From the NCBI GenBank assembly GCA_023702235.1, contig JAMQCR010000001.1, positions 620,001 through 684,000 of the forward strand: a stretch of 64,000 bases of DNA, in the 5' to 3' direction. How positions within the stretch are numbered: the stretch's first letter is position 1; each line of letters starts with the position of its first letter. Of this stretch, positions 20,552-31,519 are shown one piece after another. The notes under the pieces are model-generated. The model saw only the letters and a program-made list of their open reading frames with translations. It made no database searches and was not told the DNA's origin. The DNA comes from Neobacillus pocheonensis (GTDB lineage Bacteria; Bacillota; Bacilli; Bacillales; Cytobacillaceae). The position numbers and the translations under genes were made by a program.

Positions 20552-21516
20552 CAGAAGAGCTAAAAACAATAAATGTACAACTTGAAAATCCTACAGAGGC
20601 AATTTCTCTTTTAGGAAACGCGGATTCAAATATAAAAATTATTGAACAAGAATTGGATGTTTCTATTGTCACTAGGGGCGAATCTGTTAGTTTGTCTGGT
20701 GACAGTAATCATGTAGAAATGGCAAGTCAAATCCTAAATAAACTAATTTTCTTAATTCGCAGGGGTGTAAATATTAGTCAGAGGGACGTTTTATATGCAG
20801 TCCAAATGGCTCAAAAAGGAACATTGGATTATTTTGTGAATTTGTACGATGAGGAAATTGCCAAAAATGTAAAAGGTAAAACGATTCGTATTAAAACGCT
20901 TGGGCAAAGACAATATGTAATGGCGATAAAGAAAAATGATCTAGTATTCGGGATAGGACCTGCTGGAACTGGTAAAACGTATCTTGCTGTAGTTATGGCT
21001 GTTAGTGCCCTAAAAAATGGTCAAGTAAATAGAATTATTTTAACAAGACCAGCAGTTGATGCCGGAGAGAGTCTTGGGTTTCTCCCAGGCGATTTGAAAG
21101 AAAAGGTAGACCCTTATCTAAGGCCATTGTATGATGCACTCCATGATATCCTTGGTACCGAACATACCCAGAGATTAATTGAACGCGGGACGATTGAAAT
21201 TGCCCCACTTGCCTATATGCGGGGCAGGACATTAGACGATGCATTTGTTATTTTAGATGAAGCACAGAATACAACTCATGCCCAAATGAAAATGTTTTTG
21301 ACCCGCCTCGGGTTTAGTTCGAAAATGGTCATTACTGGTGACCAAACACAGGTGGATTTGCCAAAAGGCGTGAAGTCGGGTTTAATTGTGGCGGAGAATA
21401 TACTAAAGGATGTAAAAGGAATTTCGTTTGTCTTTTTAGAACAAAGTGACGTTGTTCGCCATCCTCTGGTTGGAAGAATAATTGAAGCATACGGTAAGAA
21501 GGATGAACAAAAATGA
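20548..21516 (+). CDS. phoH: PhoH family ATPase
   Basis: 322 residues. PhoH proteins are P-loop ATPases of the RNA-helicase-like type; the cellular role is unsettled. An N-terminal KH-like region precedes Walker A (FGIGPAGTGKTYLAVVMA, about 134-151), Walker B (AFVILDEAQNTT) and a sensor motif (MVITGDQTQVDLP). The ATG overlaps the yqfD stop. A terminator follows. Same position and length as in B. subtilis. Confidence 0.95.
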   Translation: MTEELKTINVQLENPTEAISLLGNADSNIKIIEQELDVSIVTRGESVSLSGDSNHVEMASQILNKLIFLIRRGVNISQRDVLYAVQMAQKGTLDYFVNLYDEEIAKNVKGKTIRIKTLGQRQYVMAIKKNDLVFGIGPAGTGKTYLAVVMAVSALKNGQVNRIILTRPAVDAGESLGFLPGDLKEKVDPYLRPLYDALHDILGTEHTQRLIERGTIEIAPLAYMRGRTLDDAFVILDEAQNTTHAQMKMFLTRLGFSSKMVITGDQTQVDLPKGVKSGLIVAENILKDVKGISFVFLEQSDVVRHPLVGRIIEAYGKKDEQK

Positions 21517-21529
21517 AACCACAAAGACA

Positions 21530-21562
21530 AAAAGATAGGCCAAAATTGGTTTATCTTTTTTT
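21530..21562 (+). terminator. Terminator after phoH
   Basis: AAAGATA...TATCTTT stem with an inner CCAA/TTGG and a T run. The remaining ~250 bp before pgpH hold no gene I can support; a promoter for pgpH must lie here but no box is convincing. Confidence 0.72.
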
Positions 21563-21811
21563 AGTATATAATAAAAAAAATGTGCAAAAGGAATCTTCTT
21601 CTCTTTGCAGGTGAAAAGTCTCGGAAAAACTGTTATCATTTTACCTAAAGCAAACTGTCCAGCAAAAATCTATATTTTTAAATAATGATATTGTATAAAG
21701 GTTTTCATAGTGAAGTGATGTGAAAAAGTTTTATTTGGTGTATCGTTAGATAGGACCCATATAAATGATGTCTACGTGTGTGGGCTTGTTTATGGGCGTG
21801 GGGGGATTTAA

Positions 21812-23980
21812 GTGGGAAAACTGCAGCAGCACTTCATTAAGATACGGAAGCTTCTCGATATTACCTTTTTTCGAGTATTATTTTTTCTTGTTTTAGGAAT
21901 AGTCCTTTATGCTGCGATGTTTAGTAATGTAAGACCTGAAAAGCTGGATTTAAATTTGTTTTCGATTGCTGATAAAACGATCCGTTCGCCAGGGACAGTT
22001 GAGGATAAGCAAAGTACTGAAAAAAAACGCAAAGAAGCAGTGGATCAAGTACAGGATGTGTACGCGCTAAAAAAGGAGTATACACAAAATCGGGTTGATT
22101 TAATTACCTCGATATTTGATTCTGCTACAGAAGTAAATGATGAAATTAACGAAGAGATGAAGAAACAGTCAGAAGCATCTGTGGATAAATCTATTAAAGT
22201 TGCAGAACCAAGTGTTCCTGAGAAAGTAGCAAAATTAAAAGCAAAATTGACCCCAAGTGTGACGAAGGACCTTTCTGAACAGGTTTTTTCAGGAATAGTC
22301 CAAGCAAGCAAGGCAGAATTGTCAATCGCTAAAGATTTAACGGTGACTGCAATCAATAATGTCATGACAAAAAGAATTTCTGCAGACGATGTGGAAAATG
22401 CTAAAAAAAGAGTGGAAGAAGAATTAAGATATTCCACTTTAGATGATGAACTAAAAAGTGCGTCAATTGAATTGGGAAGGTATGCTGTTATACAAAATGA
22501 ATTTTATGATCCTGTTGCAACAGAGGAATTGCGGCAGCAAGCAGCAGAAAGTGTCGAGCCGGTAAAGATTCTTCAGGGGCAAATTATCGTCGAAGAAGGA
22601 GCTTTAATTAACCGGGAAATATACCGTCAACTAAAGCTTGTTGGTCTTCTCGCCAATGAAAAATCTTTTAAGCCTTTTATTGGGTTAGCTTTTTTCATTA
22701 TTCTCATTCTTTCAGCGATCTATTATTACTTTTATCAAATGAAAACATTGCCGGAAAAAAGACAAACCAATTTACTTTTATTTGGGATCATTCTTGTCCT
22801 GTCAATTTTCATCTTGAAAATAGTAAGTTTGCTACAAATATTCAATTATTCTGGGATTGGCTATCTGTTTCCTGCTGCTATGGGCGGTATGTTAATCAAG
22901 ATATTAATTGATGAAAAGCTTGCGGTGCTCATGTCTATTATTATGGCGGTTTGTGGAAGCGTTGTTTTCAATGAAGGATTAACAGGAACCTTTAATTTTT
23001 CGGAAGGAATTTATATTCTCTTCAGTGCGTTAGCTGGTATCCTTTTTTTAAGTAATCATAATCAACGATCGAAAATTTTACAGGCTGGATCATTTGCTGC
23101 AGCGGTAAATCTCCTTACTATTTGGGCTTTAATGTTTTTGCCAAATGGACAATTTTCCGGTCTCGAATATGGGTATTATTTTTTAACTGCTCTTGTTTCA
23201 GGGATCGCTTCTGCTGTTTTAACAATTGGATTACTGCCTTTCTTTGAGGCTAGCTTCGGTATACTTTCAACTATGAGGCTAATTGAACTATCGAATCCAA
23301 ACCATCCACTCCTTAGGAAAATATTAATGGGGCCCTGGCACCTACCATCATAGTGTGATGGTAGCTAACTTGGCGGAATCCGCATGTGAGGCAATTGGAG
23401 CTAATGGGCTTTTAGCAAGAGTTGGCAGCTATTATCATGATATTGGAAAGACAAGACGGCCAACTTTTTTATCGAAAATCAAATGCACCTAGATAATCCA
23501 CATGATCGCCTTCCACCAGATAAAAGTGCGAATATCATTTTTGATCATGTGACAGAGGGCTCGACTATATTGAAGAAATACCACATGCCAAAAGAGTTGA
23601 TTGACATCACTGAACAACATCATGGCACAACGCTGTTGAAATTTTTTTACCATAAGGCTCTCGAGAATGAAACCGATACAATCGAAGAAAATTTTCGATA
23701 TCCTGGTCCAAAGGCTCAGTCAAAGGAATCAGCTATAGTCGGAATCGCAGATAGTGTCGAGGCAGCTGTTCGTTCATTAACTCATTCAACTCCGGAACTT
23801 ATTGAATCATTAGTTAAAAAAATTGTTGCGGATCGACTGCAGGATGGACAATTAAATGAATGTGACCTAACATTAAGGGAGCTTGAAACAGTATCCCACA
23901 CTTTATGTGAAACCTTAAAGGGGATTTTCCACTCAAGAATTGAATATCCAGAATTAACGAAGAAGGTGAAACAAGCATGA
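21812..23980 (+). CDS. pgpH: Cyclic-di-AMP phosphodiesterase PgpH (7TM-HD; two frameshifts in this sequence)
   Basis: PgpH degrades c-di-AMP. An N-terminal membrane anchor, a ~230-residue extracellular 7TMR-HDED domain, seven membrane segments (about residues 285-480) and a cytoplasmic HD domain with HH...[16 protein letters not shown], then [11 protein letters not shown] and HHG. The frame breaks at 23331-23334 (GGGGCCC; restoring GGGGGCCCC gives MGAPGTYHHS) and at 23458-23461 (CGGCCAAC; restoring CGGCCCAAC gives RPNFFIENQ). Repaired length is 723, close to B. subtilis YqfF. Start GTG 21812 after GGGGGGAT. Its stop overlaps ybeY. Confidence 0.93.
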
Positions 23981-24447
23981 ATTTAATGATTGATTTTTTA
24001 GATGAAACAAATGAACTAACTGAGGAACAATTACAAGAAATAGAAAGATTATTAAATTTTGCGGCAAAAAAAGAGAATATTGAAGAAGAAAGTGAAGTTT
24101 CCGTGACCTTTGTTTCCAACGAACGAATTCAGGAGATTAATCGTGAATATCGCGACAAGGATAACGCAACAGATGTGATCTCGTTCGCTATGGAAGAACT
24201 AGGTGAAGGGGAAGTGGAATTAGTTGGTCCAGATATGCCGCGTGTATTAGGCGATATTATTATTTCAGTACCAAAAACGAAGGAACAGGCAGAAGAATAT
24301 GGTCATTCCTTTATTCGAGAGCTTGGCTTCCTTTCTGTTCATGGATTTCTGCATCTTTTAGGCTATGATCATATGAATGAAGCTGATGAAGTACAAATGT
24401 TTACTCTTCAAAAGGAAATTTTGAACGAATATGGGCTCTCACGGTAA
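23977..24447 (+). CDS. ybeY: Endoribonuclease YbeY
   Basis: 156 residues. YbeY is a metal-dependent RNase in 16S rRNA maturation and ribosome quality control. The signature H3xH5xH zinc motif is visible as [12 protein letters not shown] (about residues 123-134), with the conserved DVISFAMEE and GDIIIS upstream. It overlaps the pgpH stop by four bases and dgkA by 17, indicating tight coupling in the pgpH-ybeY-dgkA-cdd-era cluster. Confidence 0.96.
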   Translation: MNLMIDFLDETNELTEEQLQEIERLLNFAAKKENIEEESEVSVTFVSNERIQEINREYRDKDNATDVISFAMEELGEGEVELVGPDMPRVLGDIIISVPKTKEQAEEYGHSFIRELGFLSVHGFLHLLGYDHMNEADEVQMFTLQKEILNEYGLSR

Positions 24448-24817
24448 GCGAAAAGCCATTTCTTTGTTGGATTCCTTTTCTTTTGCAATCAATGGAATCA
24501 GAATTGCACTCTTAACTGAAAGAAATATGAGGATTCATCTATTTAGTTCAGTCATCGTAATCGGCAGTTCGATTTTTTTCTCGATATCCACGATTGAGTG
24601 GCTTATTGTCCTAATAGTAATTGGTGGCATGCTTGCCTTAGAATTAGTAAATACAGCAATAGAACGTGTAGTTGATCTTGTGACAGAGGAATTCCACCCG
24701 TTCGCGAAACAAGCGAAGGATATGGCGGCAGGAGCGGTCTTCATCTATGCAATCATTTCTGTAGTAATTGGAATGATTGTTTTTTGGCCCCATATTTTAA
24801 AATTGCTCTCCTTCTAG
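24431..24817 (+). CDS. dgkA: Diacylglycerol/undecaprenol kinase family protein
   Basis: 128 residues with three membrane segments (about 33-52, 55-75 and 98-122). The active-site signature [30 protein letters not shown] is complete, with the usual glutamate in LELVNTAIE. The Gram-positive members phosphorylate undecaprenol, feeding the cell-wall carrier lipid cycle. The start overlaps the end of ybeY. The next 190 bp before cdd hold no gene. Confidence 0.93.
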   Translation: MGSHGKRKAISLLDSFSFAINGIRIALLTERNMRIHLFSSVIVIGSSIFFSISTIEWLIVLIVIGGMLALELVNTAIERVVDLVTEEFHPFAKQAKDMAAGAVFIYAIISVVIGMIVFWPHILKLLSF

Positions 24818-24974
24818 AGTGGTTTTTCATGGATTTGAAAAGGGATTATCATTTGTTTAAAATGATGTATTAGCAAGAATTCTTAGTTGGTTTAATTTAT
24901 GAGAAAATTCAAAATTCTTTATTACGTTTTTGCAACAAGTAATGTTTTTATCCGTTTTTTGAGGTAAAATATAG

Positions 24975-26325
<1,351 letters not shown>

Positions 26326-26482
26326 TTAATAACCCTATCTAAAATATTACCCTAATGTTAAAAATATGCATGGACAACATTAACAAATTTTTCGTCTTAT
26401 GATTTTGAAAAGACAGGCTATGATAAATGTAAGGTTGGGATTAAAAAAAGGCTAGTCTAAATAATGAAAGGTGGGGTTTTCG

Positions 26483-26626
26483 ATGATGGATTTTACGTGG
26501 AAAGTATTTACCCAGACAGGTAGTATTGACACATATCTTCTCTTTAAAGAGCTTGAGAAGGAAAACCAAGAAATACCCGGAAATCTGAATGAAGAGCTAG
26601 CGCAAATGGATTTTCCCATTTCATAA
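26483..26626 (+). CDS. yqzL: YqzL-like small protein
   Basis: 47 residues of unknown function: MMDFTWKVFTQTGSIDTYL then an acidic end rich in Glu and Asn. Small YqzL-type proteins lie between era and recO in Bacillus. Starts ATG 26483 or 26486, with AAGGTGGGG upstream. Assignment rests on size, position and the FTWKVFxxTGxIDxYLL pattern. Confidence 0.75.
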   Translation: MMDFTWKVFTQTGSIDTYLLFKELEKENQEIPGNLNEELAQMDFPIS

Positions 26627-26659
26627 GTATGTCTTTAGCCTGCACTGGATGTGATTGAT

Positions 26660-27411
26660 ATGCTTCAGAAATGTGAAGGCATCGTTATAAGAACAACAGA
26701 TTATGGTGAAACCAATAAAATTGTTACTTTATATACCCGGGAATGGGGGAAGATAGGGGTAATGGCTAGAGGTGCTAAAAAGCCCAATAGCCGCCTCTCC
26801 TCCATTACCCAGCTATTCACCCACGGATATTTTCTTGTTCAAAAAGGAACAGGCTGGGAAGTGTTCAGCAAGGTGAAATCATAACCTCTTTGCGGTCAAT
26901 TGGTGAGGACATATTTTTAACAGCGTATGCCAGTTATATTGTCGAATTAACAGACAAATGTACAGAGGAGAAAAAACCCAATCCTTTTCATTTTGAATTG
27001 CTTTATCAAACATTAAATTATATGAATGAAGGCTTTGATCCTGATGTATTGATGAATATTTATGAAATGAAAATGCTAAATGTTTTGGGTTTGTATCCAA
27101 TATTAAATCAATGTTCCGTTTGCAGTTGTACAGACGGACTTTTTTCATTTTCCATTCGAGAGGGCGGCTTTATTTGTCACCGTTGTCTCGCAAATGACCC
27201 TTATCATTTGAAATTATCACAGGCAACTGTAAAACTATTACGGCTATTTTATTATATTGATCTTTCAAGGTTAGGAAATATTTCAGTAAAAGAAGAAACT
27301 AAGGCTGAGTTAAAAAAAGTGATATCAGCCTATTACGATGAGTATTCAGGGTTATATCTTAAAACGAAAAAATTTCTCAGTTCAATGGATCAATTCCGAA
27401 ATCTCTTATAG
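26660..27411 (+). CDS. recO: DNA repair protein RecO (frameshifted in this sequence)
   Basis: RecO loads RecA onto SSB-covered DNA with RecR. The N-terminal OB fold is [21 protein letters not shown]; the helical part carries [16 protein letters not shown] and a zinc-type CSVC...CHRC. The frame breaks at 26852-26854. Reading AGGCCTGGG for AGGCTGGG gives [19 protein letters not shown], matching relatives, and a 250-residue protein. I chose ATG 26660 because MLQKCEG fits the family start; no strong ribosome site is visible. Confidence 0.92.
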
Positions 27412-27419
27412 ATGCTTGG

Positions 27420-27448
27420 TTGACAATTTTCCAAGTTTTCGTTAATAT
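27420..27448 (+). promoter_or_regulatory. Promoter of the glyQS leader
   Basis: Consensus TTGACA, 17-bp spacer, TAATAT. It lies just behind recO and some 35 bp ahead of the T-box structure. Confidence 0.7.
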
Positions 27449-27479
27449 CTTTTTAATAAGAATAGTTGCTGTGACGGAA

Positions 27480-27674
27480 AGTAGTACTTAGCAATCTCTA
27501 TAAAAGCGAACCTAGGGTGGTGGAAGCTAGGGTATAGGGCACTATGGAAGGCATTCCTGAGCAATCATGTGTTTTTACACATTTTAAAGAGGCTGCGGTA
27601 TGCAGCAAATAGGGTGGAACCGCGGGTAACTCTCGTCCCTATGCTTACTAAGAGCATAGAGACGGGAGTTTTTT
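27480..27674 (+). promoter_or_regulatory. T-box riboswitch controlling glyQS (glycine)
   Basis: The T-box core AGGGTGGAACCGCGGG is at 27611-27626 and is followed by the terminator ACTCTCGTCCCTATGCT / AGCATAGAGACGGGAGT with TTTTTT. Uncharged tRNA bound to the leader favours antitermination. The leader carries AGTA near its 5' end, a GNTG-type segment and a GGC triplet in GAAGGCATT that is a good candidate for the glycine specifier. The gene behind it is glycyl-tRNA synthetase, which fits. Confidence 0.95.
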
Positions 27675-27676
27675 GT

Positions 27677-27720
27677 TTGAAAGCGGAAGTGCCTCGGTTA
27701 GCCAAGTGCTGGAGCTAGAT
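27677..27720 (+). repeat. Dispersed GAAAGCGGAAGTGCC-type repeat
   Basis: A stretch from GAAAGCGGAAGTGCC to CAAGTGCTGGAGCTAGAT between the T-box terminator and the glyQS ribosome site. The same type of sequence is seen (shorter) at 16736 and 38192. It looks like an insertion into the leader tail. Confidence 0.6.
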
Positions 27721-27746
27721 GATTTTTTAAAAAGGAGCGAAAAACA

Positions 27747-29129
27747 ATGAAGGTAACAATGGAGCAAATAGTTTCACATGCAAAACACAGAGGCTTTATT
27801 TTTCCAGGTTCAGAAATTTACGGGGGACTTGCGAACACATGGGATTATGGCCCATTAGGTGTCGAATTTAAAAATAATATTAAACAGGCTTGGTGGAAAA
27901 AATTTGTTCAGGAATCCCCTTACAATGTTGGTTTAGATGCCAGCATCTTAATGAACCCGAGAACATGGGAAGCCTCTGGTCATATCGGAAATTTTAATGA
28001 CCCGATGATTGATTGTAAAAACTGTAAAGCACGCCATCGTGCTGATAAATTAATTGAAAATGCTCTTGAGGAAAAGGGAATTGAGATGATTGTGGATGGC
28101 TTGCCATTTGAAAAAATGGAAGAATTGGTGAAAGAGCATAATATTGCTTGCCCTGATTGTGGCAGTCATGATTTCACCGGTATCCGTCAATTTAATTTAA
28201 TGTTTAAAACATTCCAAGGTGTAACGGAAACAAGCACGAATGAGATCTTCCTTCGTCCAGAAACCGCTCAGGGTATTTTTGTTAATTTTAAGAATGTACA
28301 GCGGACGATGAGAAAAAAATTACCTTTTGGTATCGCCCAAATCGGAAAAAGCTTTCGTAACGAGATTACCCCTGGTAATTTTACTTTCCGTACAAGAGAG
28401 TTCGAACAAATGGAACTTGAGTTTTTCTGTAAACCTGGTGATGAACTGGAATGGTTCGATTATTGGAAGCAATATGCTGAAAAATGGCTTCTCTCTTTAG
28501 GTCTAAATAGGGAAAATTTAAGACTTCGAGACCATTCTGCGGATGAACTTTCCCACTATAGCAACGCCACAACCGACTTTGAATTTAAATTTCCGTTTGG
28601 ATGGGGCGAATTATGGGGTGTTGCATCAAGAACAGATTATGATTTGAAGCAGCACATGCAATTTTCTGGTGAAGACTTCAATTACCTTGATCCGGAAACA
28701 AATGAAAGGTTTATCCCATACTGTATCGAACCATCATTGGGAGCAGACCGAGTAACTTTAGCTTTCTTGATTGATGCATATAATGAAGAGCAGCTTGAGG
28801 ATGGTACTTCAAGAACGGTTATGCATTTCCATCCTGCTTTAGCACCATTCAAAGCTGCAGTTCTTCCATTATCAAAGAAATTGTCCGAAGAAGCGAGAGA
28901 AGTTTTCACAACATTGTCGAAGCATTTCTTGGTTGATTATGATGAAGCAGGTTCTATTGGTAAAAGATACCGTCGCCATGATGAAATAGGCACACCGTTC
29001 TGCATTACTTACGATTTTGATTCCAAAGAAGACAAACAAGTAACGGTCCGCGATCGAGATACTATGGAGCAAAAACGTATTCCAATTGCAGATCTTGTAA
29101 GCTTCATTCAAGAAAAAATTATATTTTAA
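27747..29129 (+). CDS. glyQS: Glycyl-tRNA synthetase, single-chain type
   Basis: 460 residues. A class II synthetase that charges tRNA-Gly as a homodimer. It begins with the typical [32 protein letters not shown] pattern (split over residues 4-37), has a possible zinc ribbon ([12 protein letters not shown] ... CPDCGSHDF), motif 2 ([24 protein letters not shown]) and motif 3 ([14 protein letters not shown]), and an anticodon-binding domain. B. subtilis has the two-subunit GlyQ/GlyS enzyme at this place, so the gene type differs at a conserved locus. Controlled by the T-box leader. Confidence 0.95.
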   Translation: MKVTMEQIVSHAKHRGFIFPGSEIYGGLANTWDYGPLGVEFKNNIKQAWWKKFVQESPYNVGLDASILMNPRTWEASGHIGNFNDPMIDCKNCKARHRADKLIENALEEKGIEMIVDGLPFEKMEELVKEHNIACPDCGSHDFTGIRQFNLMFKTFQGVTETSTNEIFLRPETAQGIFVNFKNVQRTMRKKLPFGIAQIGKSFRNEITPGNFTFRTREFEQMELEFFCKPGDELEWFDYWKQYAEKWLLSLGLNRENLRLRDHSADELSHYSNATTDFEFKFPFGWGELWGVASRTDYDLKQHMQFSGEDFNYLDPETNERFIPYCIEPSLGADRVTLAFLIDAYNEEQLEDGTSRTVMHFHPALAPFKAAVLPLSKKLSEEAREVFTTLSKHFLVDYDEAGSIGKRYRRHDEIGTPFCITYDFDSKEDKQVTVRDRDTMEQKRIPIADLVSFIQEKIIF

Positions 29130-29135
29130 AAGATG

Positions 29136-29167
29136 AAGGTGCGGTAACTTCCGCACCTTTTCCTTTG
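29136..29167 (+). terminator. Terminator after glyQS
   Basis: AAGGTGCGG / CCGCACCTT stem with a 6-nt loop and TTTTCCTTT. Confidence 0.88.
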
Positions 29168-29274
29168 GTACAGGCTCAACTCTTTTCCACACAAAATAAT
29201 TAGTATATAATATTGCTATTAAAGTATAACGTTTGCGCAGTTGTAGGTTTATACATAAAGGCTTTTATAAGGTG

Positions 29275-29902
29275 GTGAGGACAATAGAACTGACTAAACG
29301 CCAAGAACAGATTTTGCAAATAGTAAAGGACAATGGCCGATTACGGGAGAGCATATCGCGGATCAATTAGGATTAACGCGGGCTACACTTAGACCTGACT
29401 TGGCCATTTTAACTATGGCAGGATATTTAGACGCAAGACCTCGTGTGGGTTATTTCTATACGGGAAAATCTGGGCCCAGCTTCTAACTGAAAATCTTCAG
29501 AAAATCTATGTGAAAGATTACCAGTCGATTCCTGTTGTGGTTAATGAAAATGTTTCTGTATATGACGCTATTTGTACAATGTTCCTTGAAGATGTGGGAA
29601 CATTATTTGTTGTGGACCAACATGCTATTTTAGTTGGGGTTCTATCACGAAAGGATTTGCTGAGAGCAAGTATTGGCAAACAAGAGCTTACGACTATTCC
29701 TGTTAATATCATTATGACAAGGATGCCGAATATTACGATGTGTGAAAGGGAAGATTTACTAATTGAAATTGCAAAGAAATTAATTGATAAACAGATCGAT
29801 GCCTTACCAATCGTAAGAAAGACAGACAGAGGGTATGAAGTGATCGGAAGAATTACGAAAACAAACATTACAAAAGCCTTTGTTGCACTTGGTGATGAGT
29901 AA
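29275..29902 (+). CDS. ccpN: Gluconeogenesis repressor CcpN (two frameshifts in this sequence)
   Basis: CcpN represses gapB and pckA in glucose-grown Bacillus. An N-terminal HTH (ELTKRQEQILQIVKDNGPITGEHIADQLGLTRATLRPDL once repaired) precedes two CBS domains (VYDAICTMFLEDVGTLFVVD and the following LIEIAKKLIDKQIDALPIV). Breaks lie at 29335-29338 (AATGGCCGATT, repaired to AATGGCCCGATT) and 29473-29476 (GGGCCCAG, repaired to GGGCCCCAG). Repaired length is about 209 residues, as in B. subtilis. The start is GTG 29275 or the GTG before it. ppsR follows, the usual partner. Confidence 0.92.
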
Positions 29903-29967
29903 AAGAATAGAGAAAGCCCCAAGGCACTGGAATAAGACAATCAAATTAAAGGAGTTGTTCAGGGAGA

Positions 29968-30777
29968 ATGAGTTTGCCGATTATATATGTGGTTTCTGAT
30001 TCAGTAGGGGAAACCGCTGAACTAGTGACAAAAGCAGCAATAAGTCAGTTTAATGGTTCAGGAATGACATTAAAAAGATTTCCATATGTTGAAGACAAAG
30101 AACATATTGATGAAGTATTATCTCTTGTAACGATGGACAAGGCAATGGTGGCTTATACGCTTGTAAAGCCGGAAATGCGCGAATATATGAAGGAACAAGC
30201 AATCCAAGAGGGAATATATGCTGTAGATTTAATTGGACCTGTTATGGACCAAATACAAGTATACAGCGGGAAAACACCATTATGTGAACCTGGTCTTGTT
30301 AGAAAACTAGATGAAGATTATTTTAAAAAAGTGGAAGCGATTGAATTTGCGGTTAAATATGATGATGGGCGAGACCCTAGAGGGATTTTAAAAGCAGATA
30401 TTGTCTTAATTGGGGTATCAAGAACATCTAAAACACCCTTATCACAATATCTAGCCCTTAAACGTTTAAAGGTGGCAAATGTTCCATTGGTACCAGAAGT
30501 GGATCCACCTGAAGAACTTTACAAGGTACCATTAGAAAAATGCTTCGGTTTAAAAATAAGTCCGGAAAAATTAAATAATATTAGACGAGAACGATTAATA
30601 TCCTTGGGATTAAATGACCAAGCAAGTTATGCTAATATCGAACGAATTAAAGAAGAATTAACTTTTTTTGATAAAGTTGTCAGTAAAATAAATTGCCCCG
30701 TTATTGACGTAACGAATAAGGCGGTAGAAGAAACCGCTAATGTTATCCTAAATTACTTTCATAAAAGAAGGGCATAG
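29968..30777 (+). CDS. ppsR: Bifunctional pyruvate,phosphate dikinase regulatory kinase/phosphorylase (DUF299)
   Basis: 269 residues. These proteins inactivate and reactivate PPDK or PEP synthase by ADP-dependent phosphorylation and Pi-dependent dephosphorylation. The N-terminal [13 protein letters not shown] and the nucleotide-binding [16 protein letters not shown] (about residues 149-164) are conserved, as is the [10 protein letters not shown] stretch. In Bacillus (yqfL) it follows ccpN and modulates CcpN in B. subtilis. The ATG at 29968 follows AAAGGAG and CAGGGAG. Confidence 0.93.
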   Translation: MSLPIIYVVSDSVGETAELVTKAAISQFNGSGMTLKRFPYVEDKEHIDEVLSLVTMDKAMVAYTLVKPEMREYMKEQAIQEGIYAVDLIGPVMDQIQVYSGKTPLCEPGLVRKLDEDYFKKVEAIEFAVKYDDGRDPRGILKADIVLIGVSRTSKTPLSQYLALKRLKVANVPLVPEVDPPEELYKVPLEKCFGLKISPEKLNNIRRERLISLGLNDQASYANIERIKEELTFFDKVVSKINCPVIDVTNKAVEETANVILNYFHKRRA

Positions 30778-30810
30778 CACATAATCATGGGATTATGTGT
30801 TTTCTTTTTT
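30778..30810 (+). terminator. Terminator after ppsR
   Basis: CACATAATC / GATTATGTG stem with a 4-nt loop followed by TTTTCTTTTTT. Confidence 0.9.
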
Positions 30811-30995
30811 TATAAAAAAAATATAGCAAAATTAAAAAGAATATACTATAATAAAAAATTGTGATAAAAATGAATCTTTTAGGTTTAGACTTGCATGTGA
30901 ACGAATAAACTATTTATTGTTAGATGTCAAGGAAACCTATTGAAAAAAATTCGACATAAATCCTTTTGATAAAAGTTAACGATTAAAGAAGGAAT

Positions 30996-31475
30996 ATGTG
31001 GAGTGATGTAGAATTAATACTTATATTAAAGGCATTCCGAGCAAGTTTTGTCGATGCAGACTCCTGCCCAGTTAAAGAGGAGATTGTCGAAATTGCTTCC
31101 GAATTTTCGATTAAAGTTCTATTTATCGCTTCCTACGATCACCATGTAAGTAAGGAGATTACATATGCAACATGGAAATATGTTGATTCAAGGAAGGAAG
31201 CTGCGAACATGTTCATTATGAATCATACCGTGAAGGGAGATATTGTTATCACACATGATATTGGACTTGCTTCTTAAGGGTGTTCATGTTTTATCTCCAA
31301 GGGGAATTTTATTCGAGGAAAAAGGAATACAAACTGCCCTTGATTTGCGCTATTTAAATGCCAAGGAGAGAAAAAAAGGCGTTTATGGAAAGGACCAAAA
31401 CCCTATCAATCTGAAGATCGAGAAAGTTTTATGCTGCAATTGACAAAAATTTTGTCGAAATTTGCAGGAATTTAG
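30996..31475 (+). CDS. YaiI/YqxD family protein (UPF0178), with at least two frameshifts
   Basis: A PIN-like protein of unknown function that precedes dnaG in Bacillus. Recognisable: FVDADSCPVKEEIVEIA, YDHHVSKE, DIVITHDIGLAS, then in another frame KGVHVLSPRGILFEEKGI and RYLNAKERKKGVYG. One break is at about 31268-31276. A second is at 31391-31394, where adding a G gives YGKGPKPYQSEDRE and runs to ...ILSKFAGI with a stop at 31473-31475. The start is uncertain (no good ribosome site). Several indels close together could mean genuine decay, but the pattern of errors elsewhere makes read errors plausible. Confidence 0.75.
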
Positions 31476-31491
31476 CAAATGTTTATAGAAT
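31464..31491 (+). promoter_or_regulatory. Sigma-H-type promoter upstream of dnaG-sigA
   Basis: GCAGGAATT, 12 bases, ATAGAAT: a full match to the Bacillus sigma-H consensus RNAGGAWWW-N12-RNNGAAT. It overlaps the end of yaiI. A weaker sigma-A-like TTTGCA-N17-TATAGA uses nearly the same bases (31461-31489). The B. subtilis sigA operon has a sigma-H-dependent promoter in the same place. Confidence 0.8.
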
Positions 31492-31519
31492 ACCTGTTAG
31501 GATAAATGGAGTTGTTTTC

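Noticed and set aside
31440..31445. TTGACA as the -35 of a dnaG promoter
   Set aside because: No -10 box lies 16-18 bp downstream; the sigma-H pattern at 31464 explains the region better.
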